Shown piece by piece: positions 16,048 through 24,288 of a stretch of DNA of 64,000 nucleotides (position 1 is the stretch's first letter; every line of letters begins with the position of its first letter). Below the pieces are notes generated by a model. It did not search any database. It had not been told where the DNA came from and saw only the letters and a list, made by a program, of their open reading frames with translations. The position numbers were made by a program, and so were the translations under genes. Source of the stretch: Streptomyces sp. NBC_00287 (GTDB taxonomy: Bacteria; Actinomycetota; Actinomycetes; Streptomycetales; Streptomycetaceae); NCBI RefSeq assembly GCF_036173105.1, contig NZ_CP108053.1, positions 1,550,001-1,614,000 of the forward strand, in the 5' to 3' direction.

Positions 16048-16875
16048 TCAGGCTGTCGGCAGCCAGTCGACCTTCCCTGCGAGCAGCGCGTATCCGACGA
16101 ACGCGCCGATGTCGAGCAGCGAGTGCGCCACCACCAGCGGGCCGACCCGGCCCCAGCGGCGGTAGAGGTAGACGAACACCACGCCCATCACCATGTTCCC
16201 GATGAAGCCGCCGATGCCCTGATAGAGGTGGTACGAGCCGCGCAGTACGGAGCTGGCCATCAGCGCGGTGCCGGGCGTCCAGCCCAACTGGTGGAGTCGG
16301 CGCAGCAGATAGCCGACCACGATGACCTCTTCGAGGATCGCGTTCTGCAGTGCCGACAGGACCAGCACCGGGTACTTCCACCACACCTCGGGCAGCGCCT
16401 CGGGGACCACGGTCAGGTTGAAGCCCAGGCCCCGGGCGGCGAGATAGAAGGCGATGCCGCTGCTGCCGATGACCGCGGCGACGGCGGCGCCTCGGGCCAG
16501 GTCCGGCCAGGGGCGGGTGCGGTCGAATCCGAGGGCCCGCAGACCGCTGCCCTCGCGCAGCAGGAAGTGCGCGACGAGGAGCACGGGCACCAGGGACGTC
16601 GTGATCCCGAAGAGCTGCCAGGCGAGGTCCAGCCAGGGGCGGCCGGGTGCGGCGGAGGCGTTGAGGGTGGCCGCCTGGTCCTTCAGGCCCCCGGGTTTGG
16701 TGACCGAGCCGATGAAGCTGATCAGTGCGGAGACACCGCTCGCCCCGAGCGAGACGCCCAGGACCAGCAGCAGTTCGTCACGGAGGATCCGGCGCGAGGG
16801 CCCCTCCTGCGGGAATGAATCGGCCGCGGGACCCGCCTCCGCCTGCACACTGCCTCCCAGGGGCACCACCGTCAT
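16048..16875 (-). CDS. CPBP-family intramembrane protease
   Basis: 275-residue polytopic membrane protein of the CPBP (Rce1-like/Abi) family of glutamic intramembrane proteases. The catalytic Glu pair is in NAILEEVIVVGYLLRRL (about residues 180-196), with later His residues in RGSYHLYQG and LVVAHSLLD. The Arg that usually follows EExxxR is shifted, which is a small departure. Family members process peptides or give immunity; no bacteriocin gene is adjacent. It shares its short upstream gap with the stop of the GCS2-family gene. Confidence 0.82.
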   Translation of the reverse strand: MTVVPLGGSVQAEAGPAADSFPQEGPSRRILRDELLLVLGVSLGASGVSALISFIGSVTKPGGLKDQAATLNASAAPGRPWLDLAWQLFGITTSLVPVLLVAHFLLREGSGLRALGFDRTRPWPDLARGAAVAAVIGSSGIAFYLAARGLGFNLTVVPEALPEVWWKYPVLVLSALQNAILEEVIVVGYLLRRLHQLGWTPGTALMASSVLRGSYHLYQGIGGFIGNMVMGVVFVYLYRRWGRVGPLVVAHSLLDIGAFVGYALLAGKVDWLPTA

Positions 16876-16938
16876 AGGACGTCACAGCTTGCCCGACCAG
16901 TATGAGGCGGACGGCGGCGACCCCCGTTCAGGCGCCCC

Positions 16939-18456
16939 TCAGCCCAGCGGCACGGCCTCCGGAAGCCCCACCGGCCAGGTGTGGACCGGATCGCCCAGGC
17001 GCATCAGATCTCGGTAGCGGCGGGTGGTGGCGGCGAGGGCGGCGTCCCGGGACAGCCCCTTTTCGAGGGCCCGATGGAAGGTGGCGGACTGCCAGGAGGC
17101 TCCGTTCGCGCGGCGCCGGCAGCGCTCCTCGATGACCCCGAGATACAGGTCCCGGTCGGCGGGCTCGACTCCCCACGCGTCAAGACCGGCCTCGGCGAGC
17201 GGCAGCAGTTCGTCGCGTACGAGGGTGGCCGCGTCGATCTCCGTGGTGCCGCCGTAGCGTCCGCGCCGGGGCCACTGGAGGCGGGCGTCGATGCCGTGCC
17301 GGCAGGCGGTGTCGAAGTTGGCGGCGGCCGCCTCGAACGGCAGCCGGGTCCACACCGGGCGCGGCTCCTCGGCGAGGGCGCGGATGACGCCGTAGTAGAA
17401 GGCCGCGTTGGCGATGACGTCGGTGATGGTGGGGCCCGCGGGCAGGACGCGGTTCTCGACCCGCAGGTGCGGGACGCCGTCGGCGATGCCGTAGACCGGG
17501 CGGTTCCAGCGATACACCGTGCCGTTGTGCAGGACGAGTTCGGCGAGCGAGGGGATGCCGCCCTCGTCGAGCACCTGGAGCGGGTCCTCGTCGTCGCAGA
17601 TCGGCAGGAGGGCGGGGTAGTAGCGCAGGTTCTCCTCGAAGAGGTCGTAGGCGGAGGAGATCCAGCGCTCCCCGAACCAGGTGCGCGGGCGGACGCCCTG
17701 GGCCTGGAGTTCGGGCGGGCGGGTGTCGGTGGACTGGGTGAACAGCGGGGGGCGGGACTCGCGCCAGAGCTCGCGGCCGAACAGGAAGGGCGAGTTGGCG
17801 CCGACCGCGACCTGGGCGGCGGCGACGGCCTGGGCGGCGTTCCAGACGTCGGCGAAGCGGGCCGGGGTGACCTGGAGATGAAGTTGGACCGAGGTGCAGG
17901 CGGCCTCGGGCGCTATCGACTTCGAGGTGCAGGTGAGATGCTCCACGCCGTCGATGTCGAGAACGAAATCCTCGCCGCGGGCGGCCACGATCTGGTCGTT
18001 GAGCAGCGTGTAACGATCGACATCGGAGAGGTTGGAAGAGACCAGGTCGTCCCGGTCGAGAGTCGGCAGAATGCCGATCATCATGATTCCCGCGTCGAGC
18101 TCACCGGCTTTCCGATCGGCATATGCCAGAGAGGTTCGGAGTTCCTCGGCGAGCCGATCAAAAACGCGGCCACCCAGCCGGTGTGGGGCTATGTTGACTT
18201 CCAGGTTGAACATGGCGAGTTCTGTTTGGAAATCCCGACTCGCGATCCGCTCGAGAACCTGTGCATTCAACATTCTCGGCATGCCGTCGGCTCCAGCGAG
18301 ATTCAATTCGATCTCGAGCCCCATGAGGTTCTTCGGGCGATCGAACCGCTTCTCCGCCAGAAGCCGCTCCAGGCCCGCCAGACACTTCCGGAGCTTGTCG
18401 CGGTAGTGCTGGCGGTCGGACAGATCGAACCGACCTGCCACGACCTTCTCCCCCAT
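16939..18456 (-). CDS. Glutamate-cysteine ligase family (GCS2) protein
   Basis: 505-residue ATP-dependent carboxylate-amine ligase of the GCS2 family. Visible are the N-terminal NLMGLEIELNLAG and the later FNLEVNIAPHRLGG stretches that hold acidic metal ligands, CTSVQLHLQV, and RVENRVLPAGPTITD. Streptomyces make mycothiol rather than glutathione, so a true gamma-glutamylcysteine role is doubtful; it may join glutamate to another amine. It starts with ATG at 18454-18456 before a GGGAGAAGG-like tract. Upstream is a gene-poor 549-bp region. Confidence 0.8.
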   Translation of the reverse strand: MGEKVVAGRFDLSDRQHYRDKLRKCLAGLERLLAEKRFDRPKNLMGLEIELNLAGADGMPRMLNAQVLERIASRDFQTELAMFNLEVNIAPHRLGGRVFDRLAEELRTSLAYADRKAGELDAGIMMIGILPTLDRDDLVSSNLSDVDRYTLLNDQIVAARGEDFVLDIDGVEHLTCTSKSIAPEAACTSVQLHLQVTPARFADVWNAAQAVAAAQVAVGANSPFLFGRELWRESRPPLFTQSTDTRPPELQAQGVRPRTWFGERWISSAYDLFEENLRYYPALLPICDDEDPLQVLDEGGIPSLAELVLHNGTVYRWNRPVYGIADGVPHLRVENRVLPAGPTITDVIANAAFYYGVIRALAEEPRPVWTRLPFEAAAANFDTACRHGIDARLQWPRRGRYGGTTEIDAATLVRDELLPLAEAGLDAWGVEPADRDLYLGVIEERCRRRANGASWQSATFHRALEKGLSRDAALAATTRRYRDLMRLGDPVHTWPVGLPEAVPLG

Positions 18457-19005
18457 CGAAGCTTCCCTCCTCGATTGGGCGGGCCGAAGATCCGGCCGCC
18501 GGTGTCCCGGGTCAGGTGGGATGATGCCCAGCCGAAGCGATCGATAACGTCACGGCGCGGCCTGCCGCCCGCTAGGCTGTCGGACGTGACCGGCGGCACA
18601 TTCGCCAGGCATGGGGCAGAGCGCAGTTTCGAGCAGCCGACGAACTCGTGAAAAACGCCGACGAGAATTGGCCGACCGCTTCTCGCGCATTTCACGAGGT
18701 CATCGCCTTACACTCCTTCTGAAATCGGGATCATTCCCGCGGATCGCCGTCCGAATGCGCCCTTGCCGAGTGCGCCGGAAGCGGCTAGACGAAACACTCA
18801 CTGAACACATGTCGTATAAACTCCGCGGACAAGGCAGAAGGTTGGCGCCCGGTCGGAGGACCTGCCGTAGAGATGGACGTACGGCAGGCCTCACGCACAC
18901 CCACGCACCCTGACCTCGGCCCACGCCTCTTTGCCCCCGCGAGCTGACAGCGCCGTCCGCCCCGCCCTCGCGCCACCGTGCCTTTTGAATGAGAGGCGAC
19001 CCACC
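18457..19005. other. Gene-poor region with promoters and a hairpin
   Basis: No convincing gene is seen. A possible leaderless 21-codon reading frame runs 18586-18651 on the plus strand (GTG start, a TAGGCT hexamer 13 bp before). A perfect 9-bp inverted repeat, CCTGCCGTA (18861-18869) and TACGGCAGG (18880-18888), lies 117 bp before the next gene and could be a leader hairpin. Base composition between 18620 and 18830 is less GC-rich than the genes around it, fitting promoter DNA. Confidence 0.4.
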
Positions 19006-19590
19006 ATGCCGCTGCATGTCCCCCCGGCTCCCGCGCCCGCACTTCGCTCCGTCCTCACCGCACTCGGGTCCCCCACCGCGGTCCGCGAGGCCCGAACGCC
19101 CTCCCTGCGCGCCGCACAGGGACCCGCCACGCCCGAACTGCCGTTGCCGGTGCATGTCCTGGACGGCATCACCGCCACCGGCCCCTCCATCACCCGGCTC
19201 GCCGGCTGGCGGTTCCTGATCCGCTGCGGCGACCGTGCCGTCGCCGCCGCCGAGACCCGGCTGACCCCCGACGGCTGGGCCTTCTCGCACTTCTTCGAGG
19301 GCCCGTACATCACCTCCACCGAGCGCGCGCTGCGCCAGGCCGAGACGATGCCGCAGTCCTACCAGCCCCGACTGCTGTCCGTCCCCGGCCTGTACATGCT
19401 GACCCTGTGGCTGCACGGCGACACCGCCGCCGACGCCTCCGCCGGCCATCCCCAGCCCACGGACCTGCTGGTCCCGCTGGCCCCGGCACCGCCCGGCATC
19501 GCGGCCCACCGACCCCACCAGGTCGCCGATCTGCTCCCGGTGCTCACCCACCGCGTGACTCCTGCGCCGCTGCTCGGCTCACCCGCCTGA
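19006..19590 (+). CDS. Conserved-looking hypothetical protein
   Basis: 194-residue soluble protein with no recognised domain. The middle is well structured (RLAGWRFLIRCGDRAVAAAE, then DGWAFSHFFEGPYITSTERA) and the ends are Pro/Ala-rich. The ATG at 19006 is chosen because GAGAGG lies about 9 nt before it. It is preceded by a hairpin at 18861-18888 and followed by a strong terminator. Confidence 0.65.
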   Translation: MPLHVPPAPAPALRSVLTALGSPTAVREARTPSLRAAQGPATPELPLPVHVLDGITATGPSITRLAGWRFLIRCGDRAVAAAETRLTPDGWAFSHFFEGPYITSTERALRQAETMPQSYQPRLLSVPGLYMLTLWLHGDTAADASAGHPQPTDLLVPLAPAPPGIAAHRPHQVADLLPVLTHRVTPAPLLGSPA

Positions 19591-19608
19591 CGCGCGCCAA
19601 CGACGTCT

Positions 19609-19645
19609 CCGTACCCCGCCGCCGGTCGCCGGCCGCGGGGTACGG
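19609..19645 (+). terminator. Hairpin terminator
   Basis: Perfect 10-bp arms, CCGTACCCCG (19609-19618) and CGGGGTACGG (19636-19645), starting 19 bp after the stop of the preceding gene. Confidence 0.7.
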
Positions 19646-19885
19646 CGGTGTGTGCGGAACCCACTCGCTCGTACGAGCGCAATCCCGCTCCCAAGAGCCC
19701 CCGACCTGCATGGACTAGCCCCATCCGGCCCCCCTGAACCACCCGAAATGACAGTGCAGTTGGGCTGAACCGTCCGCGCGAGTGATGCGTCATCAACCTG
19801 TGAGAAGCGGTGCAGCGAAATCCCTGCGGATTGACGCCCGTGGGGCAACACTGGGTTCGAACCACTTGTCGCAACGGGGGCGGCC

Positions 19886-20125
19886 ATGAACATCACGTCA
19901 GAGCGAAAGATCCCATCCATGTGCCAGCACCAGCCACCGTGTCCCTCCGCAGACTCCGCCGACCGGGAGGGCGCCCGCCTCATGGCGCACCACCCGGAAC
20001 AGGGCTGGTCCCTGCTGTGCAACGGCGTTCTGCTCTTCGAGGACACCGGTGAGCTCCTGCCCGACGGCCAGATCATCGCCCCGCACCGCCCACTGGGCGC
20101 CGAACAGGTGATGACCGCGGCCTGA
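19886..20125 (+). CDS. DUF5999 family small protein
   Basis: 79-residue protein containing the DUF5999 core MCQHQPPCP, HPEQGWSLLCNGVLLFEDTG and LLPDGQIIAPHRPL. Function is unknown; the family appears restricted to Streptomyces and relatives. Cys residues in CQHQPPC could bind metal. The ATG at 19886 follows a GGGGG ribosome site; the conserved family start is the internal Met at 19919, so either could be used. A perfect 24-bp palindromic terminator follows the stop. Confidence 0.8.
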   Translation: MNITSERKIPSMCQHQPPCPSADSADREGARLMAHHPEQGWSLLCNGVLLFEDTGELLPDGQIIAPHRPLGAEQVMTAA

Positions 20126-20131
20126 GCGCGG

Positions 20132-20155
20132 CCGGGCGGCCGATCGGCCGCCCGG
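20132..20155 (+). terminator. Palindromic terminator with T tract
   Basis: A perfect 24-bp palindrome (arms CCGGGCGGCCGA and its complement) starts 6 bp after the DUF5999 stop and is followed by AGATTTTGG, so it looks like an intrinsic terminator. Confidence 0.85.
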
Positions 20156-20286
20156 AGATTTTGGGGGCCGGCCGCAGACCCGTTCTGCGCACCGGCCCCG
20201 ACGCATGTCCGAGCGTGGTCACTCCCCGTAGTCCCCCGTGTGTGCTGCGGTCCGGGTCGATTCTCCCTTCCACGAGCCCCGGTTTT

Positions 20287-20310
20287 CCGGAAGACTTCTG
20301 GAAGTTTTCG
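20287..20310. promoter_or_regulatory. Operator-like repeats before the LacI gene
   Basis: CCGGAAGACTTCTGG (20287-20301) is a near-palindrome around GAAG-A-CTTC, and overlaps GGAAGTTTTCG (20300-20310). The second resembles the perfect CGAAAGTTTCG site before the xylan uptake operon at 25638. It lies 26 bp before the LacI-family start, so autoregulation is likely. Confidence 0.5.
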
Positions 20311-20335
20311 GCAACGGGTCGACGGAGGTGGGCAG

Positions 20336-21358
20336 TTGTCAGAGGAGCGCGCCGAGGGCCGGGTCACCATCACGGAGATCGCCCGGCAGGCCGGGGTCTC
20401 GGTACCGACCGTGTCCCGGGTCGTCAACGGGCGGTCCGACGTGTCGCCGCGGACCCGCGCCCGCATCGAGGACCTGCTACGCACCCACGGGTACCGGAAA
20501 CGGGCCTCCGCGGCCCCCGCCGCCCTGCTCGACCTGGTCTTCAACGACCTCGACAGCCCCTGGGCCGTGGAGATCATCCGTGGAGTGGAGGAGGTCGCGC
20601 ACGCGGCCGGAGTCGGCACCGTGGTGTCGGCGATCCACGGCCGCTCGGGCGACGCCCGGGAGTGGATGCGCAATCTGCGGGCCCGCGCCTCCGACGGCGT
20701 CGTCCTCGTCACCTCGGTCCTGGAGCCGGTGCTGCACGAGGAGTTGCGGGCGCTCGGCGTCCCGCTGGTGGTGGTCGACCCGGCGGGCTCCCCCGTCCTG
20801 GACGTGCCCACGATCGGCGCCGCCAACTGGTCCGGCGGCCTCGCCGCCACGGAGCATCTGCTGGCCCTCGGCCACCGCAGGATCGGCCTGATCGCGGGCC
20901 CGCCGCGGCTGCTGTGCTCCCGGGCCCGCTTCGACGGCTACCGCGCCGCCCTGGAGGGCGCCGGGCTCGCGGTCGACGACTCCCTGGTCGTCCCCGGTGA
21001 CTTCCGCCCCGAGTCCGGCTGTACGGGCTGCACCGCGCTGCTGGATCTGCCCGAACCTCCGACCGCCGTGTTCGCGGCCAGCGACCAGATGGCGCTCGGC
21101 GCGATCGAGGCGCTGCGCCGGCGGGGCCTCAGGGTCCCGGAGGACATGAGCGTGGTCGGTTTCGACGACCTTCCGGAAGTGCGCTGGTCGGCGCCGCCGC
21201 TGACCACCGTCCGCCAACCGCTCGCCGACATGGGCAAGCTCGCCGTCCGCACGGTGCTGCGGCTGGCCGCCGGAGAACAGCCGGACTCGCCTCGGGTGGA
21301 ACTGGGCACGGAGCTGGTGGTGCGGTCGAGCACCGCACCACCGTCCGCTCGACGATGA
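20336..21358 (+). CDS. LacI-family regulator of the xylan/xylo-oligosaccharide locus
   Basis: 340-residue LacI/PurR-type repressor: N-terminal HTH (VTITEIARQAGVSVPTVSRV, about residues 9-29), hinge, and periplasmic-binding-like sugar domain (about 65-335; FAASDQMALGAIEALRRRG, MSVVGFDDLPE). The start is TTG at 20336 because GGAGGTG lies 6 nt before it. Its stop abuts the stop of the convergent GH10 gene with no base between them. CGAA-TTCG-type sites before itself and before the uptake operon suggest it is the BxlR-like repressor of this locus; the inducer would be a xylo-oligosaccharide. Both are inference. Confidence 0.88.
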   Translation: MSEERAEGRVTITEIARQAGVSVPTVSRVVNGRSDVSPRTRARIEDLLRTHGYRKRASAAPAALLDLVFNDLDSPWAVEIIRGVEEVAHAAGVGTVVSAIHGRSGDAREWMRNLRARASDGVVLVTSVLEPVLHEELRALGVPLVVVDPAGSPVLDVPTIGAANWSGGLAATEHLLALGHRRIGLIAGPPRLLCSRARFDGYRAALEGAGLAVDDSLVVPGDFRPESGCTGCTALLDLPEPPTAVFAASDQMALGAIEALRRRGLRVPEDMSVVGFDDLPEVRWSAPPLTTVRQPLADMGKLAVRTVLRLAAGEQPDSPRVELGTELVVRSSTAPPSARR

Positions 21359-22396
21359 CTACTTGAGCGCCTCCCGGATCGCGTAGTACGCGGGCTTGGG
21401 CTGGAGCTGCTCGTCCCACGGCAGCGCCGCGCCCTCGCCCTCGAAGAAGGCCGGGATCCACGAGTACTTGTCCGTGTAGTCCCAGAGCGTGATGCCCACG
21501 CATCGGCGCACCGCCAGGCACGCCTCGGTCAGATCCCGGTACCACTCGGCCTGCGTGGCCAGCTTCTCCTCGTCCGCGGGGACGTACATCCGGATGTCGA
21601 CCTCGGTGAGCGAGGTGTCGAGACCCAGCTTCGAGAAGCGGCGGAGGTTGTCCTCCAGCGTGGTGGGATAGCCGTACTGGAGCGCGAGATGGGCCTGGAG
21701 GCCGATGCCGTGCAGTGGCACGCCCTGCGCCTTCAGCTCCTTGGCGAGCTTGTAATAGGCGTCGCTCTTCGGGCCGATCGACTCGACGTTGTAGTCGTTG
21801 AGGTAGAGCTTCACGCGCGGGTCGGCCTGGTGGGCCCAGCGCAGGGCGTCGGCGATATAGCCGGGGCCGAGCGTCTTGTAGAAGATCGTCTCCCGGTAGG
21901 TGCCGTCCTCGTTGAACGCCTCGTTGACGACGTCCCAGGCGAAGACCTTGCCGCGGTAGTGCCGTACCTCCGTCTGGATGTGCTTCTTCAGTACGGCCCT
22001 CAGCTCGGGCGCCGTCCACTCGCGCTCGGTGAGCCAGCCGGGCAGCTGGCTGTGCCAGACCAGGGTGTGGCCGCGGACCTTCTGGTGGTTGGCGCGGGCG
22101 AGGTTCACGATCTCGTCGCCCTGGGAGAAGTCGAAGACGCCCTGCTGGGGCTCGGTGGCGTACCACTTCATGCCGTTGCCGGGGGTGATCTGGTCGAACT
22201 CGCTGCCGAGGAGCGAGACATACGGCGCGTCGGTGAGCTCGGGGTTGTCGGTGGCGCTGCCGAAGTAGCGGCCGTGGCGCTGGGCGAGCTCGGCGAGTGT
22301 GGGCGGCTCGTCGTCATGGGCCTGGGCGGCCGTGCCGGTGACGGCGACCAGCAGGGCGGCGACGGCGCCGACGAGTCTGAGGCGGTTCTTGCGCAT
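21359..22396 (-). CDS. Secreted endo-1,4-beta-xylanase, GH10
   Basis: 345-residue extracellular xylan-cleaving enzyme. A signal peptide with basic start RKNRLR and hydrophobic core ends near TAAQA (residue 26). The GH10 acid/base Glu159 is in WDVVNEAFN and the nucleophile Glu265 is in LTEVDIRM. It has a single catalytic domain with no carbohydrate-binding module. The ATG at 22394-22396 is used because GAGGAG precedes it by 8 nt. It is the last gene of the uptake operon, 54 bp after the permease, so xylan cleavage and oligosaccharide import are expressed together. Confidence 0.93.
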   Translation of the reverse strand: MRKNRLRLVGAVAALLVAVTGTAAQAHDDEPPTLAELAQRHGRYFGSATDNPELTDAPYVSLLGSEFDQITPGNGMKWYATEPQQGVFDFSQGDEIVNLARANHQKVRGHTLVWHSQLPGWLTEREWTAPELRAVLKKHIQTEVRHYRGKVFAWDVVNEAFNEDGTYRETIFYKTLGPGYIADALRWAHQADPRVKLYLNDYNVESIGPKSDAYYKLAKELKAQGVPLHGIGLQAHLALQYGYPTTLEDNLRRFSKLGLDTSLTEVDIRMYVPADEEKLATQAEWYRDLTEACLAVRRCVGITLWDYTDKYSWIPAFFEGEGAALPWDEQLQPKPAYYAIREALK

Positions 22397-22450
22397 GGTG
22401 CGACTCCTCACGGAACAGGGGTGGGTGAGCCGTACGTCCGCGGGCGCGGG

Positions 22451-23287
22451 TCATCCCTTCGTGGCGCCGGCGGTGAGACCGCCGACGAGCTGACGCTCGG
22501 CGACGGAGTAGAAGGCCAGGGCGGGGACCATGGCGAGGACGAGATAGGCGAAGACGCGGGCCGTGTCCGCGGAGTACTGGCCCTGGAACTGCTGGACGCC
22601 GATGGGGATGGTCCACCACGTCGAGTCGGTGAACACCAGCAGCGGCAGGAAGAAGTTGTTCCAGCTGGTCACCACGGCGAGGACCGAGACGGTGCCGAGC
22701 GCGGGCCGTGCCATGGGCAGCAGCACCCGCCAGAAGAACCCCAGCGGACCGCAGCCGTCGAGTGTGGCCGCCTCCTCCAGCTCACCGGGGATCTGCCGGA
22801 AGAAGCCGCGCAGGATGATGATGGTCATCGGCAGCCCGAACGCGGCCTGCGGCAGGATCACACCGAGCGGGTTGTCCAGCAGGTTCATCGAACGCAGCAG
22901 CAGGAACAGCGGCAGCGCCGCCACGGCGAAGGGGAACATCAGCCCCATGGTGAACAGGGTGAACAGGACCTCCCGCCCGCGGAAGGCGAACCGGGCGAAG
23001 GAGAAGGCGGCGAGCGCCGAGGCCGCGACCACGATGACCGTCGTGCCCACGGCGATCAGGGTGCTGTTGCCGACCAGCCGCCAGAAGTCGCTGGAGGCGA
23101 GGATGTCGGTGTAGTTGCCGGTCGCCCAGGGGTCGGGCAGCCCGATGGGGTTGCGGGAGAGCTGATCGGTGGACTTGAAGCCGGAGAGCACCGCGTAGAG
23201 CAGGGGCAGGCCCATCACCGCGCCGGCCGCGATCAGTACGAGGTGCAGCGGCAGCGTTCCCCTGCGGGTCTTGTGTCGTACCGTCAC
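22451..23287 (-). CDS. Sugar ABC transporter permease, MalG/CUT1 type
   Basis: 278-residue inner-membrane permease with about six hydrophobic segments. The EAA loop that docks the ATPase is visible as EEAATLDGCGPLGFFWRVLLP in the C-terminal half. The GTG at 23285-23287 overlaps the TGA of the upstream permease as GTGA, so the two are coupled. No ATPase gene is in the operon; CUT1 systems in Streptomyces usually share MsiK encoded elsewhere. Substrate, from context, is a xylo-oligosaccharide. Confidence 0.9.
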   Translation of the reverse strand: MTVRHKTRRGTLPLHLVLIAAGAVMGLPLLYAVLSGFKSTDQLSRNPIGLPDPWATGNYTDILASSDFWRLVGNSTLIAVGTTVIVVAASALAAFSFARFAFRGREVLFTLFTMGLMFPFAVAALPLFLLLRSMNLLDNPLGVILPQAAFGLPMTIIILRGFFRQIPGELEEAATLDGCGPLGFFWRVLLPMARPALGTVSVLAVVTSWNNFFLPLLVFTDSTWWTIPIGVQQFQGQYSADTARVFAYLVLAMVPALAFYSVAERQLVGGLTAGATKG

Positions 23288-24282
23288 TTGCTGCCTCCCC
23301 GCATGGTCGTGGTCGCGCCTTCCAGGTCCCGGCGGAGCACGAACCGCTGGTAGGCGAGGGCGAAGACGAGGCTGATGCCGAACATGACCACGCTGATCGC
23401 GCTGGCGTAGCCGACCTGGTAGCGCTTGAAGCCGAACTGGAACATGGTCACGGCCATGGTCTCGGAGTGATGGTCGGGGCCGCCCGCGGTGATCACCCAC
23501 ACCAGGTCGAAGAGCTGGATCGCCCCGATGACGGACAGGAAGACGCTGATCCGCAGGGTCGGCGCGAGCAGCGGCAGCGTGACATTGCGGAACCGCTGCC
23601 AGGGCCCGGCGCCATCGATCAGCGCCGCCTCCTGCAACTCCCGCGGGATGGACTGGAGTCCGGCCAGGTAGAGCATCATGTGGAAGCCGAAGTACTTCCA
23701 GGTCATGACCAGGAACAGGGTCGCCATCACCATGTCCGGGTCCGCGAACCACTCACCGCCGAGACCGTCGAGGCCGACCCCGCCGAGAATCTGGTCGGCG
23801 AGGCCGTCGTCCGGGGCGAAGATCATGGCGAACAGCACGCCGGTGATGGCCTCGGAGAGCACGTACGGCGCGAAGAAGAGCATCCGGTACATGGCCCGGC
23901 CGCGCATGCGCTGGTTGAGCGCGACGGCCATGGCGAGCGCGAACGGGAGTTGCAGCGCGAGCGAGAGCACGACCAGGACCAGACAGCGCCACAGGTCGCC
24001 GAGGAAGACCGGGTCGTCGAAGAGCCGGGTGAAGTTGTCGACGCCGATGTAGTCGGAGGGCATGCCGAAGCCGCCCCACCGGAAGAAGGCGGCGTACAGC
24101 GCGAACAGGATCGGCAGCAGGACGAGGACGCCGAACAGTATGAGGGCGGGCACCTGGAAGGAGACCGCGGTGAGCCAGTTGAGCGCCCGCCGCCGGGCCC
24201 GCCCCCGGGCCACTTCCGCGGCCGGGGGCGGGAGGTCGGCACCGGGGCCGGTCCGTTTGTCCGGAAGGAACGTGGAGGTCAT
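23284..24282 (-). CDS. Sugar ABC transporter permease, MalF/CUT1 type
   Basis: 332-residue permease. A Pro/Arg-rich cytoplasmic N-terminus of about 40 residues precedes roughly six membrane segments. The EAA loop is LQEAALIDGAGPWQRFRNVT. It lies 6 bp after the binding-protein gene and overlaps the next permease by 4 bp, so the three are one unit with the xylanase. The partner ATPase is not encoded here. Confidence 0.9.
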   Translation of the reverse strand: MTSTFLPDKRTGPGADLPPPAAEVARGRARRRALNWLTAVSFQVPALILFGVLVLLPILFALYAAFFRWGGFGMPSDYIGVDNFTRLFDDPVFLGDLWRCLVLVVLSLALQLPFALAMAVALNQRMRGRAMYRMLFFAPYVLSEAITGVLFAMIFAPDDGLADQILGGVGLDGLGGEWFADPDMVMATLFLVMTWKYFGFHMMLYLAGLQSIPRELQEAALIDGAGPWQRFRNVTLPLLAPTLRISVFLSVIGAIQLFDLVWVITAGGPDHHSETMAVTMFQFGFKRYQVGYASAISVVMFGISLVFALAYQRFVLRRDLEGATTTMRGGSK

Positions 24283-24288
24283 CGGGGC

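Noticed and set aside
18611..18913. 100-codon plus-strand frame in the gene-poor region
   Set aside because: Arg/Leu-rich with no family or ribosome site, and it crosses the 18861 hairpin.
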